DNA of 64,000 bases from contig NC_060065.1 of NCBI RefSeq assembly GCF_020283565.1, forward strand, positions 24,912,409 to 24,976,408, in the 5' to 3' direction. The notes below the pieces were generated by a model, which was not told the origin of the DNA, searched no databases, and saw only the letters and a program-made list of their open reading frames with translations. The position numbers and the translations under genes were made by a program. Positions 22,365 to 32,628 of the stretch are shown here, piece by piece. Within the stretch, counting starts at the first letter, position 1, and every line of letters starts with the position of its first letter. The DNA comes from Trifolium pratense (lineage: Eukaryota; Streptophyta; Magnoliopsida; Fabales; Fabaceae).

Positions 22365-25310
22365 CAGTCCATAACCAAAACAATGGTAAACAAGTTCAAC
22401 AACTTGATTGAATCTGGATGCGCCCAAAAAATATCACTCAAAACATCGGAGCCGTCATCTTTTCTTCTATTCCAGCTGACATATTTTGCATCATCTAACA
22501 ACTGCAGCAAGTGTTGCAGCTCTGTTCTGGAGCCTCTTTCCTGTATTTGCATCATGTGTCTTTTCCTATATACAAGTGTGGCATCAACAACAGACTCTGG
22601 ATTTTGATCTTTCAAATCTAAAACAATGTGTCTTGGTGCTACTTTACGCTTTGTCAAATCTTGAACACGTTTGTTTTCATCAGCGGTTAAACGTGCCTTG
22701 CAAGGATGACCATGATATTGGTCAGGTAGCCCGTGGTTGTGAACTCCATGAATAACCTGAACTTTCCATCCTGAACCATCTGTTGAAGGTGCAGCTCTAA
22801 TTTTAAATGGACAGTTACATTTTTTCGATGCAGTTGTCGTGGAACTTTCTGAAGAGTCATACTTTCCACCTTTATCACAACCTAAAACCAACTTGTCATT
22901 TCTACCTCTTATTCCGTTCTTTTTATCTGACCGAGTAATGATAATACTGACTTTGTTGGTGTAACACCCAAACCCATTATTTATATATTTCTACCTTAGT
23001 AAAATTCTTTTTCAAAATACGCAACGGAAAATCACATTTAATTTATTGAATATTGGTTCGAGTATTACACTCCTCTACCAAAATAATACTAATGTGGTTA
23101 ATTAGTAAAAATACTTGTTTATACAAATGTTAAATCAACTAATGTATTTATTAGCTATACAAAACAACCTAGATAAGGAGACTCTATATACATATAAAAC
23201 CCCTTTTCCCGTGTCACAATCAGAGCGGAGCTTTACCGACGACTCGACATCGAATACCACAAAATCCTGTAAAATCTGGACCTCCAACGGTCCAGCACAT
23301 AACACATAAAAGAGAGTTAGATAACATACTCAAAATATACAAGTGTAAGTAAATGGTACTTAAACACTTCTTCATAAAAACATGCATAATCATACAATAT
23401 ACATATACATCACCATCATTCATGCATATTCATATATCATGCATATACTTCATTTATCACCTAATCAATCATCCACAAAATACACCAAACATATAGTTTC
23501 ACGTCGTCTCGGACAATACCAAAACATCAACAAATACATTGTTCAGATTATGGTCATGACGGACCCTGCGTTGTTCATTTTATAGTCATGACGGACTCTG
23601 CTCCTCACATACGGATTAACAATCAACATTTACCAAGTATGTGTCAAACATCATTTATCATAAAATGCACACAAAATCCCTAATGCAATCTAATGCTTCA
23701 CATTCATGTTATGTCCTCTAGACACCTCTAATGCATGTGGTACCATCGTCTTTATCAGGGTATTTCACCTCCGATATCCTTCTTTATCAAACAAATATAG
23801 TTCGATATCCTTCTTTATTGGACAAGCCAATATCCCTAAATATTCATGATGCATGCACTCAAAACTCATGAATATATCCATCAACAATTATGGCATATAG
23901 CCCATCAACAATAACGTGGAACACTATCCAACGTCCGTCTTTATTAAGATAATCAATACCTTAATATCCGTCTTTATCAAATAACATAATTCGATATACT
24001 TCTTTATTAGAATAACATAATTCTAATATCCTTCTTTATTAAGTTGATTAACACCTTAATATACTTCTTTGACATTTAAATAAACATCATCATAATCATC
24101 AACACATACAATGCATTTACTCACATTTTTAACACAATACTAATAATATAAGTAAAGTGTATTAAGCATGCATTTTATCATAAAACAAACTCTGGAATCG
24201 GAATCTACGCGAAAAACTGGGTAAAATACATAATATAACATGTTAGAACCCTCAAAGTCATTCGAATTTCAAAACAACAAAGTGTTGTGCTGTCACGGTG
24301 GCTAAGCGAGCCTTAGCGAGCTGTAGCGAGCTGTTCGCTGAGCGAAGGCTCAGCGAGCTTCAGTGAACCACACCAGTGGGTCACCTGCTCGTGGCGAGCT
24401 GCAGCGAGCTGTAGCGAACAGCTCCTGCCAGAACTGCTCAAAACATGCGATTTCCACTCAAATTCACCCAAAAATCCCATTTTTCATGTTATAAACCCCA
24501 AATGAGTTTGTATTCAAGTGCAACAAACATATCTAAACACAAAAGGACGGTTCATTTCACCGATCTACCATTTTTTCTACGAAAAAGTAGAGATTTAACA
24601 CTTTTACTCAAAACTCTCAAGAACACAAAGTTCTTGAGTTTAATCCTTTATAAATCTCGTTTTTAACCATTAGATTCGTTCATACATCATGATAAGAGCA
24701 TGTTAAACATGTTATGAACCTTAGAATCGATTTCCATTAAGAAAATCCATCCAAATTAAAACGAAAATGGGGTGGAGGAAGTTCGGGTGAGGAGAAATCG
24801 ACATTCTCCCCTTCCTCGAGTCACCCACGAATATGAAATCTACTCTCTTACCTGGATTCGAAGAAAATACGACGAAGCTCTCGAATCCCTAGCTCTCCCC
24901 TTGCCCTAGCTCCTCAAGCTCTCTCTTCCTCTCTCAAGAGCACAAGAACAAAAGAGAAAATGAATTTCTCTCTTCCTCTCATGGCCATATGGCGCCTCCC
25001 ACACACACACAAGGCCCATTGGGCCTCAAGCCCATTTGGCTTGGCCCAATTACACGTTAACTCACTTTACTCGCCTAATAACTAAAGTACTCGATAAATA
25101 ACTCAAGTTATTAACTTAATTAAAATGCCACGTTAAATAAAATATTTTAACACATAAAAATAATAATATGAAAATTGGGTCGTTACAGTTGGCATCTCCA
25201 ACATCTCGAGCCCATGTAAGAACAACATCCGGTGTAGCAAATTTTTGATCAGTTGTAAAAACATCTGTAGTATCTACTAATATTTGACTTGTATTGCCGA
25301 TTTGAGCCAT
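22365..25310 (-). pseudogene. FAR1-domain / MULE transposase-like gene, split by LTR insertions
   Basis: The first exon starts at an ATG at 25310 (MAQIGNTSQILVDTT...) and reads to GDAN at 25188. A solo LTR interrupts, and the frame resumes at 22954 with NKVSIIITRSDKKNG. The second part carries a FAR1-type zinc-binding domain: GCDKGGKYD, then CNCPFKIR and VHNHGL (Cys and His ligands of the WRKY-GCM1-like fold). It continues into FWAHPDSIKLLNLF, the start of the MULE transposase domain, where the chimeric-LTR element interrupts at 22364. FAR1/MULE proteins bind and mobilise Mutator-like elements, or are domesticated as light-signalling factors. The rest of the transposase lies outside the window. 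Frames on either side of the LTR agree if the LTR and one GTTGG copy are removed. Confidence 0.85.
22960..25187 (-). mobile_element. Solo LTR of the gypsy family, in the FAR1/MULE gene
   Basis: 2,228 bp from TGTAACACCC (22960) to GGGTCGTTACA (25187), flanked by the 5-bp duplication GTTGG at 22955-22959 and 25188-25192. No primer site or internal DNA is attached, so this is a solo LTR left by recombination between two LTRs. It carries the GCGAGC/GCTCAGCGA module (about 24298-24420) in place of the TTTCCGCC module of the composite's LTRs. Confidence 0.95.
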
Positions 25311-25349
25311 ATATGTTTTAAAAAAATAAAGAAAAATAAAATTAATAAA

Positions 25350-25765
25350 ACTGCTATACCGGAACACTTGTAATGTACCGGAACAGTTTTTACAACATGT
25401 TCAACATATCGGAACACACATGTAACTACCAGAACACTTTTTTGTATACCGGAACACTTTGTTGTATACCGGAACACTTTTTTGTATACCAGAATACTTT
25501 GAAAAGTGTTCCGGTATACAACACAACACGTTTATGTATACCGGAACGCTTTGTTATATACCGGAACACCTTTTGTATACCGGAACACTTAAAAAAGTGT
25601 TCCGGTATACCACACAACCGATTCTGGAAAATTGTAATACCGGAACGATTTTGAAAAGTGTTCCGGTAATAAACTGGAAATTTAACAAACCGGAACACTT
25701 TGAAAAAGAGTTCCGGTAAATTTAACAAACCTGGAAAAAAAAACGTACCGGAACACTGGGTGATG
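25350..25765. repeat. TACCGGAACACTT direct and inverted repeat array
   Basis: More than a dozen copies of TACCGGAACACTT, with the inverse AAGTGTTCCGGTA interspersed at about 25500, 25596, 25655 and 25710, spaced roughly 15-30 bp. It lies just upstream (minus strand) of the FAR1/MULE start codon. The array can fold into several hairpins. It may be the subterminal transposase-binding region of the MULE, or a regulatory cluster; the sequence alone does not decide. Reading frames across it are a by-product of the repeat. Confidence 0.85.
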
Positions 25766-27640
25766 GGTGTAAACAGTCTACCAAAAAAGTTACAAACTAA
25801 CAAAGTGAAAAATAATAAAATATATTTAAATTTGATAAGGGTATAATGAGAATATTGGAAAAAATGTCGGGGTAGATAGAAGATTGTTGGGGTAGAAATT
25901 TTTTTTTTCCAATTATAAAACTTTTTAAATAGCCCAATTTAAAAGTCCAAATATCAAATTTTCAAAGATCCAAATAGTCCAATTTTCAAACAAATTAAAG
26001 CCCAATGTTTAAAATTTATTAAATTATTTATATAATTTAATAAATAAATAATTAAATAGAGGGGTGGAGGGGCCGGTGGTCAACGCCTGACCACCGGTGG
26101 CCGGTACGGCGGTGCTCCGGCCGGCACGGGGGATCCGGTGGCCGGAACGGCGGCAGGCGGTGGTGCTCCGGAGACTGGCTGCCACCACCCTTTAATATTT
26201 TATTATTTTATATTTTAATAATTATTTTGATTTTATTGAAAAAGATTTCTTATTTTTAAAATAATTAAAAAATACAGATTTTTGAAATTAGTATTTTTTT
26301 TTCCTATAATAAATATTAGTATTTTTTGTATATATAATTAAGTTTTTTAATATTTTAATTATTATTTTATTTAAAAAAATATTTTTCAAGTAATTAAAAA
26401 AACAGATTTTTTAATGTTTTTATTTTTAAAAAAATCAAATCAGTATTTTTTTTGATATTTTTTTCCTATAATAAATATAAGTATTTTTTGTACATAAAAT
26501 TAATTCAAGCAAATAGAATTTATTTTAAAAATTAATCATTTTAAAATGAGAAGTAATCAAATTTAAAATGAAATTTCTAAAATATCCGATTTTAACCAGT
26601 TATATAACCATAACTAAATTTTATAACCAATTTAGTAACCGGTTTAAAAAAAAAAAGTGGATTTGGTTTTGGATCCTAATCCAAATAAATGGTTTATGAG
26701 TGGATATGATTTGGTTTGGATATGATTTGGACCATGAACACCCCTAGTTCCAGTTCAATGCAATGCAGTGTTTACCATAAAAAAAAAAGTATTTGGTTCT
26801 ATTTAGTGTTGAAACTTACTTGAGGCTGGCAAGCAAAATGTGTTTATTTTTTTACTCAATATATTAGATTCTAAAGTGTTTATTCTTAAAATCAATGTGA
26901 CTCATAAAATTATGCAAAAAAAACCAAGAAAGTACTGTGAAAGATTGGCATACTGATTTACTTGCTTGTTATTCTGAACCTTATTTTTATTTTTTACGTA
27001 CTTTCTTGTTAATTTGATTTTCTTTGGCTATGTGAGCAATAAAAGAATATTTTCATCGTAGGTCATATAAGTATATAATTTGATTCGTAGGTATAAAGAC
27101 ATTCTTGTATCCATGTTGGACATTTTCAAAGATTGCTACTGTTGCAACCAATAGGCCAATATGTAAGTTACTGAAATGGGATGATATTATTTTATCTTGA
27201 TTTTTTTTTTCCAGTTAATTTTAGTTTTTTTTTTCCAGCTTGTGCAGAAGTATGTAATGAATTTATGGCCTATTTATGTTGCCCGGGTGCGGGTACGGTA
27301 CCGGTATCCGGTACGGGGTACGTCAATTTTAGAAAAATTAAGATACGGGTACGTTCCTATAACCCTCACCACTAGATCAAAAGTGGTGTCTTAAAGATGC
27401 ATTCGTTGATCATTAGTCTTATAGAAATTTGGTTTTAAGTTTGGTTATTAGTTATTCCGTCCAATGTTTATTAAGACTGATCATGAATGTTGTTCTTGAT
27501 GAAAGATTAATCAAAGTAGTTGTTTTATTTCCTTTTATTTTTCTTGTTTTGTTTGGCGTTTTATATTAAATTTAATCCACAATTTAATCCAACGGGTAAC
27601 TCGCTTGTACCAAAAAAAATACGACTCAATTTTATTTTTC
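25766..27640. other. AT-rich spacer with possible element ends
   Basis: No gene is supported. 25845-25915 contains GGGGTAGA repeats (GTCGGGGTAGATAG, TTGGGGTAGAA) that could be the outer end of the MULE. 26060-26200 is a short GC-rich island. 26690-26755 ends GGACCATGAACACCCCTAG, typical of hAT-like non-autonomous ends. 27092-27165 is bounded by AG and GTAAGT and followed by TTCCAG at 27237, so it is exon-like, but the frame is not clean. 27284-27355 is a GGGTACGG-rich low-complexity stretch. Confidence 0.4.
26060..26200. other. GC-rich island with a perfect hairpin
   Basis: Within strongly AT-rich DNA, this stretch is packed with GGCCGG, GGTGGCCGG and CGGCGG. It contains an exact inverted repeat, CCGGTGGTCA-ACGCC-TGACCACCGG (about 26070-26094), that would form a 10-bp stem with a 5-base loop. 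I cannot assign it to a known element. Confidence 0.6.
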
Positions 27641-27641
27641 A

Positions 27642-28215
27642 CTAGAACATCGACCTGTGCGGTGTACGGGTCTGATTAGCTGTAAGATATATAATGATTA
27701 AATAAGATATGATAATTGCAATAATATAAGGTATATGAAAATTTTTGAGTAAGATTAAACGATAGTTCAACAATAATTTCGGATAAATATTCATACAAAG
27801 GAATGTATATTACGGAAGACTTCCTGATAGACCACATTCGAAGTCTTAGTCGTATCTTCGTCGTCATCGTCGATGATCAATATTTTTAATCCTTCTCTAG
27901 AAGTAACTCTTGAAATTGCAACATACAACTGACCATGTGAAAACACTGACGACGGAAGATATATATCCCAACATGCTTTAAAGATTGTCCCTGACTCTTA
28001 TTAATAGTCATCGCAAAAGAAATCATTATAGGAAATTGTCTCCGTTGAAATTTAAAAGGAATTATCACATCAGATGGTGTCAGGGAAAATCTAGATATGA
28101 AAACCTGATCACCAATATTACTTCTTGAAATAACAGATGGTGTCAGGGAAAATCTAGATATGAAAACCTGATCACCAATATTACTTCTTGAAATAATTTT
28201 TCCTTCAAGCTCCTC
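27642..28215 (-). pseudogene. Helitron 3' end with truncated PIF1-like helicase
   Basis: Minus-strand translation gives the C-terminal part of a Helitron helicase: LEGKIISRSNIGDQVFI, RRQFPIMISFAMTINKSQGQS and LKHVGIY in one frame (about 28210-27945), then, after a frameshift, SVFSHGQLYVAISRVTSREG and ILIIDDDDED to about 27795. The KSQGQS and HGQLYVAISR motifs are hallmarks of helicase motifs V-VI. Downstream an imperfect hairpin (GACCCGT...ACAGGTC, 27648-27675) precedes CTAG at 27642-27645, the expected Helitron terminus. The N-terminal Rep and most of the helicase are missing, and a 63-bp in-frame duplication is present. A decayed end fragment. Confidence 0.8.
28071..28196. repeat. 63-bp tandem duplication inside the Helitron helicase
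   Basis: Units 28071-28133 and 28134-28196 appear identical. Since 63 is a multiple of three, the duplication adds 21 codons without shifting frame; the peptide SRSNIGDQVFISRFSLTPS occurs twice. Confidence 0.95.
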
Positions 28216-28550
28216 CCCATGATCTTCCACTCCGATGACTCTTGAGGAAGAAGATAGCAACCACCCACCATGATCCACCGTGAGTCCGTGACAGAGAATA
28301 AGGAGGAAAGTAACCACCTCCCAAGAACGCCATTCACGGAGGAAGAAGGAGGTGGCCGAAAAACAGGGTAGTGGAGCTTGGAGAAGAAGGGAAGAAGCTC
28401 TATAAATAGCATTGATCATTCATTGTCAGATACATTATCTTTTTTCACTCTCACGCATATGGACCTTTCTTTGGTCTAAACTTATGTAATATTATTCAAT
28501 CCAATATCAATAATACAACCCTCTTTGAGTGTTCACCAAAACAACAACAT
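28216..28550. other. Spacer with a TATA-like box, no gene assigned
   Basis: The minus-strand frame from the helicase continues here but no longer resembles helicase. CTCTATAAATAGC at about 28399 looks like a plant TATA box on the plus strand, followed by a T/C-rich stretch. This could be the promoter end of an old LTR or TRIM. I see no matching partner repeat. Confidence 0.3.
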
Positions 28551-29391
28551 TAAATGAACTTCTTACTGTCGGGCTATTTTGGGTACTACTCTATTATCAC
28601 GACTGATAAACGTGATAATTACTGTCACATATTAAAAAGCACTTGTTTATTATTGTTATTGAACAAATTTTGTTGTAACTAGATGGTGAGTGAAAGTCCA
28701 AAATCCTAGAATTTGGGAATTATGTTTTATCCAATAAAGACGAGATTCTGCCATTGAAATTGAATAAATGTCACACATTTATCAAACATCTTCTTCAATT
28801 CATTAACCTCTACAGCATAATTCTTTACATTTTCAGACAACTTCTTTTGCAATTCAGAAATCTCTGCAACATAAAAGGAACGTCTTAATGTCGGGTAATA
28901 CTTTAATGTTTGTTTATTATTGTTATTGAACAAATTTTGTTATAACTAGCCACATTTTATTCTCGTGATAACAATATCATGGTCAAAAAATGCATCATTA
29001 AAGGAACTTCTTTATGTCGAGCTATCTTGGGTACTACCTTATTATCACAACTGATAAAATTCGAAATCTAGTTTCTCGTGATAACAATATTGGGGTCAGA
29101 AAATGCAACATTAAATGAACTTCTTACTGTCGGGCTATCTTGGGTACTACTCTATTATCACGACTGATAAACGTGTGATAATTACTGTCACACATTAAAA
29201 ATCACTTGTTTATTATTTTGTTGAACAAATTTTGTTGTAACTAGATGGTGAGTGAAAGTCCAAAATCCTAGAATTTGGGAATTATGTTTTATCTAATAAA
29301 GACGAGATTCTGCCATTGAAATTGAATAAATGTCACACATTTATCAAACATCTTCTTCAATTCATTAACCTCTACAGCATAATTCTTTACA
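28550..29391 (+). repeat. Direct repeat of about 280 bp with partial copies between
   Basis: 28550-28830 and 29110-29391 share long identical stretches (TGAACTTCTTACTGTCGGGC, GTAACTAGATGGTGAGTGAA, AATAAATGTCACACATTTAT). Shorter variants of the same start lie at about 28872 and 28996. The block is a decayed local tandem duplication of unknown origin with no coding signal. Confidence 0.8.
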
Positions 29392-29538
29392 GAGGAAAAA
29401 AGGAGGAGTTGAAAGCGATTATTGTGTGAGTGGTGTATCATATGATGTGATAAGCCTTCATCATCCAATGTTAATTAAACATGGTCCATATGGACCATTT
29501 GTGCTACTAGTCCATGTTAGCATCCGCCTATTTATATT

Positions 29539-29722
29539 GAGTTTAATTGTTGTGCACCGTCGGTGTAATTTTTTTTTACACATACATCCAATGACGCGTT
29601 GCCACATCATTTAATGAATGTAACACATCATGTGTTTTTAATTACCATACATGATGTGTCAGTATATTATTGGACGCATGTGCAAAATAACTTTACACCG
29701 ACGGTGCATATAAATTAAATTC
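29539..29722. mobile_element. MITE with 9-bp target duplication
   Basis: Ends GAGTTTAATTGTTGTGCACC and its inverse (GGTGCATATAAATTAAATTC) share TGCACCGTCGGTGTAA and TTACACCGACGGTGCA. The 184-bp element is flanked by ATTTATATT at 29530-29538 and 29723-29731. A 9-bp duplication points to the Mutator superfamily; it is non-coding. Confidence 0.85.
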
Positions 29723-30136
29723 ATTTATATTAGTTATTTTCATAAGATTAAAAATAAGTCGAATCCAAACATGCCATTAGTCAGAGATTAAGAATAAGTA
29801 GAAATGTGGGGCATCAAAATTTCAACTTGTGTGCAAATCCGGTCTTGTGCTTGCTGCATTCTTTGTAAAATTTTACGTACTCCATAATATTTTTGAGATT
29901 TTTTTTTCAACGGGATAATTTTTTTGAGTTGGAATATTTATTTGTACTTGATGTGAATGAAATTTTGCAATGAGAGTTTAGCCATATTTCCAAATGTACG
30001 TGTGATTTTCCTTTGAAAATATTAAATTGGGAATGTTGATGTAACGAGTTTGAAAATACCATCGTATCAAATATAGGGAGATCAAATTAATATATTGTCC
30101 AAAAAAAATACACTTAAACTTGTGGTATTTAGAAAT

Positions 30137-30295
30137 GAATTTTTCTCTTCTCACTCATTCCTTGTGATTTTTTTTCTACTTTCCGTTTTTCCATTTTTGC
30201 CCTTGTATAAAAACATCGGAACACAGAAAACTTATTCAAGGACAAATATAGAAAAACGGAAGGTAGAAAACACAGGGATGGGAAGAGAAATCTTC
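30137..30295. mobile_element. MITE-like element, TTTCTCTTC terminal repeats
   Basis: Long imperfect inverted repeats: GAATTTTTCTCTTCTCACTC at the left against GAAGATTTCTCTTCCCATCC read from the right, continuing through CTTTCCGTTTTTC/CCTTCCGTTTTTC. The flanks TTTAGAAAT and TTTAAAAAG match at 7 of 9 positions, a possible eroded 9-bp duplication. It is related in its ends to the elements at 30389 and 31810. Confidence 0.65.
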
Positions 30296-30388
30296 TTTAA
30301 AAAGCTAATTAGCTAACATCTTGACTTATGGGAAGAATGTGGGCCTAAGTGAGAATACCCATTCCACTAAATTTGCTGAAAAGACAAG

Positions 30389-30566
30389 GAAATTTTCTCT
30401 TCTCATCCCCACGTTTCTTTTCTACTCCAATACACGCAGAAAATTTCGGGTTTCTAGAACCCGAATTTTTTTAGTGTAATTTCACACTAAAAAAAATTTG
30501 GGTTCTAAAAACTGAAATTTTCTATGTATTTTGGGAGTCGTAAAAAAAATGTGGAGACGGGATGAG
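30389..30566. mobile_element. MITE-like element with TTTCGGG hairpin
   Basis: Flanked by a perfect 9-bp direct repeat AAAGACAAG (30380-30388 and 30567-30575). The left end is GAAATTTTCTCTTCTCATCC and the right end inverts to CTCATCCCGTCTCCAC, so the right terminus appears shortened. The interior has AATTTCGGGTTTCTAGAACC and a degenerate inverse copy, forming a hairpin similar to that in the MITE at 31810. Confidence 0.7.
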
Positions 30567-30599
30567 AAAGACAAGTCAAGTGGAGACGCTCACTTTCAG

Positions 30600-31260
30600 C
30601 AGTAGTTTAAGGGGCCAAAGGCATAATCTTATCTAGTAGAGTACTAATATTACAATATATGACTCCTTATCCAGTGCATACTACTTCAGTTCTTTGTATC
30701 ATTCAACTACAAAAGTGTTTTTCTTAATTATGAAAAAAGTGTTTACTTTGTTGTACATGCTATTTTAGAACTACTTCAATGTATGTTAACTTTTTTAGAT
30801 GAAGCCTTGTCCACTAAACTAATCTAATACTAACAAGTACCTATAATTCTCAAGTATATTATTATCACATTAATACAAAAAAATTAAAAAACCAATTCTT
30901 TAGATCAGATAGTCTTATATTTAATGTAAAATTTCTAACATTGTCACCCATTTAAGAATTTCCTGCATATTTTCTTTTAGAGTTTTGTTGGTAAAATCAA
31001 CTGTCTCCGAAGCCTTCTGCATTTAATTTAATATAAAAATAAACTGCCAATCATCGATATAAATATATAGATTATTATTATTATTATTATTATTATTTTA
31101 ATTGTTGAATAAGGGTGGGGCTATTTAATTTAAAAATAAAAGGCCTGAGTGAGTGTATATTAAAAAGCCATAAGTATATAAATGTAAAATATAAAAAGTA
31201 TATAGAGACGACAATAATAATGTAAGTAGAAGTGATGTGACATTGTAGAATGATTTAATT
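30600..31260. other. AT-rich spacer with an (ATT)n microsatellite
   Basis: No reading frame or element end is evident. An uninterrupted ATT run of about nine units lies at 31071-31098. The last bases lead into the duplicated TIP intron block that starts at about 31261. Confidence 0.6.
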
Positions 31261-31506
31261 GGACCCGAAATGCCTAAACCTTGGGGATACCTTAGAACGT
31301 TATTGGGTTAAAAAACTACGATCAAAGATAAAAATTCGATCACATTAGTTTTAATTTTGAAGACTAATTCGACCACTCAAAATCTTTAATGTGATAAAAG
31401 ATTTTAACTTTAAAAGACCAAACTGTCTTCTCCTTATATATAATTTTGGTGAAAACTAAATTTTCGGTGTTGAATTTTAGTATTAATTTGTGTATGTCTA
31501 TTGCAG

Positions 31507-32127
31507 GAAACATCTGCATTCTCATTATCTTCGGGGTTGGGAGCAACAAATGCACTTGTGTTTGAGATTGTTATGACTTTTGGTTTGGTTTAAACAGTTT
31601 ATGCTACTGCAGTAGACCCAAAAAATGGTAGCCTTGGAACAATTGCTCCAATTGCTATTGGTTTCATTGTAGGAGCCAAGATCTTAGCAGGTGGGGCCTT
31701 TAATGGTGCTTCTATGAACCCAGTAGTGTCTTTTGGGCCTGCTGTTGTTAGCTGGACATGGGCTAATCATTGGGTCAATTGGTTGGCTATTGCTGTAGTT
31801 GTCTATGAAGGTGTTTTCTCTCCCCACCCTCCATGAATCTTTTATCCCCCTTGAATTTCCAATTTTGCCCTTGAAAAAACTTCGGTTCGTAGAAACCGAA
31901 GTTTTTTTTTGCCTTGAAAAAAAATTTCGGTTTCTAAAAACCGAAATTTACTCTGAATTTGCACTAGAAAAATTTCGGTTTTTGCGAACCGAATGTTTCT
32001 GCAAGGGCAAAATTGGAATATTGGGGGTATAAAAGATCCATGGGAGGGGGGAAGAGAAAATATCGTCTATGAAATTTTCTTCATCACTGCTAGCTCTTAT
32101 GAACCGTTACCTATCACGGACTATTAA
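31507..32127 (+). pseudogene. TIP1-type aquaporin pseudogene, 3' exon (copy 1)
   Basis: After an intron ending TATTGCAG at 31506, the exon reads ETSAFSLSSGLGATNALVFE..., then [30 protein letters not shown] and [16 protein letters not shown], the second half of a tonoplast intrinsic protein (vacuolar water channel). An in-frame TAA at 31591 replaces the expected Tyr codon. The second pore motif NPA reads NPV. A segment between NHWVNW and VYE is lost, and a 255-bp MITE splits VYE from IFFITASSYEPLPITDY and its stop at 32125. The upstream intron is present, so the copy arose by DNA duplication and not from mRNA. No 5' exon is visible. A related, further deleted copy is at 38030. Confidence 0.9.
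31810..32064. mobile_element. MITE in the TIP pseudogene, 9-bp duplication
   Basis: 255 bp with ends GGTGTTTTCTCTCCCCACCC and, inverted from the right, GATATTTTCTCTTCCCCCCT, flanked by GTCTATGAA at 31801-31809 and 32065-32073. Removing element and one flank restores continuity of the old exon. The interior repeats TTTCGGTTTCTAAAAACCGA and AACTTCGGTTCGTAGAAACC, each a small hairpin. The length of the duplication suggests a Mutator-type source. Confidence 0.9.
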
Positions 32128-32628
32128 GGTCTAAATTCCCCTTAAGTTTTAATTGAAATGGGGTTGAATTTCCTTAATTGGCTTTCTATCTTAGGTGCTC
32201 TTTGTTATTTGCATTTTCCTGTTTTCAAATGTTTTGATTTTCTGTGATATATGTCATGTTCTGTAAGATCATTTTATTAAGTAATGATTACCTCTTCTAA
32301 ACTTAATACATAGCATAAATTGTTCGACGAGATCTTATAATAATTTAAACAGCAAGGTCATGGTAGTAATTAAATTGTTCAAGTAGCAATCATGGCTCTT
32401 AAAAAACAGGCTTGAGTGTGTGTCTACATATCGGTGAATAAGAACCATACTCAACATAAATGAATCCAATCGAATAAAAACATTACCTCGGCTATACTCC
32501 ATGCAAGAAAAGTTATAAAAAAAGAAGGTAACTCCTGGACCAAGAGAAAACACAGAACAAAAATCTTGAGTTAGGAATCAAATTAACTGCAAAAACAAAC
32601 AAAAGCTTCACATGAAAATAAACAATAT
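32128..32628 (+). other. Former TIP 3' flank, duplicated at 38225-38645
   Basis: No coding signal. The stretch aligns closely with 38225-38645 (GGTGTAAATTCCCCTTAAGT-type start, GGTGCTCTTTGTTATTTGCA), including the same run into AAGCTTCACATGAAA. It ends in the AATAT target duplication of the solo LTR at 32629. Confidence 0.7.

Noticed and set aside
25373..25803. Overlapping frames of 86-125 codons on both strands rich in YTGTL/PEH repeats
   Set aside because: They are produced by the TACCGGAACACTT array in every phase and strand, with no independent coding evidence.
27092..27285. Possible exon pair bounded by AG/GTAAGT and TTCCAG
   Set aside because: Splice-like borders exist, but no phase joins both parts into a protein that I recognise; kept only as a note in the spacer entry.
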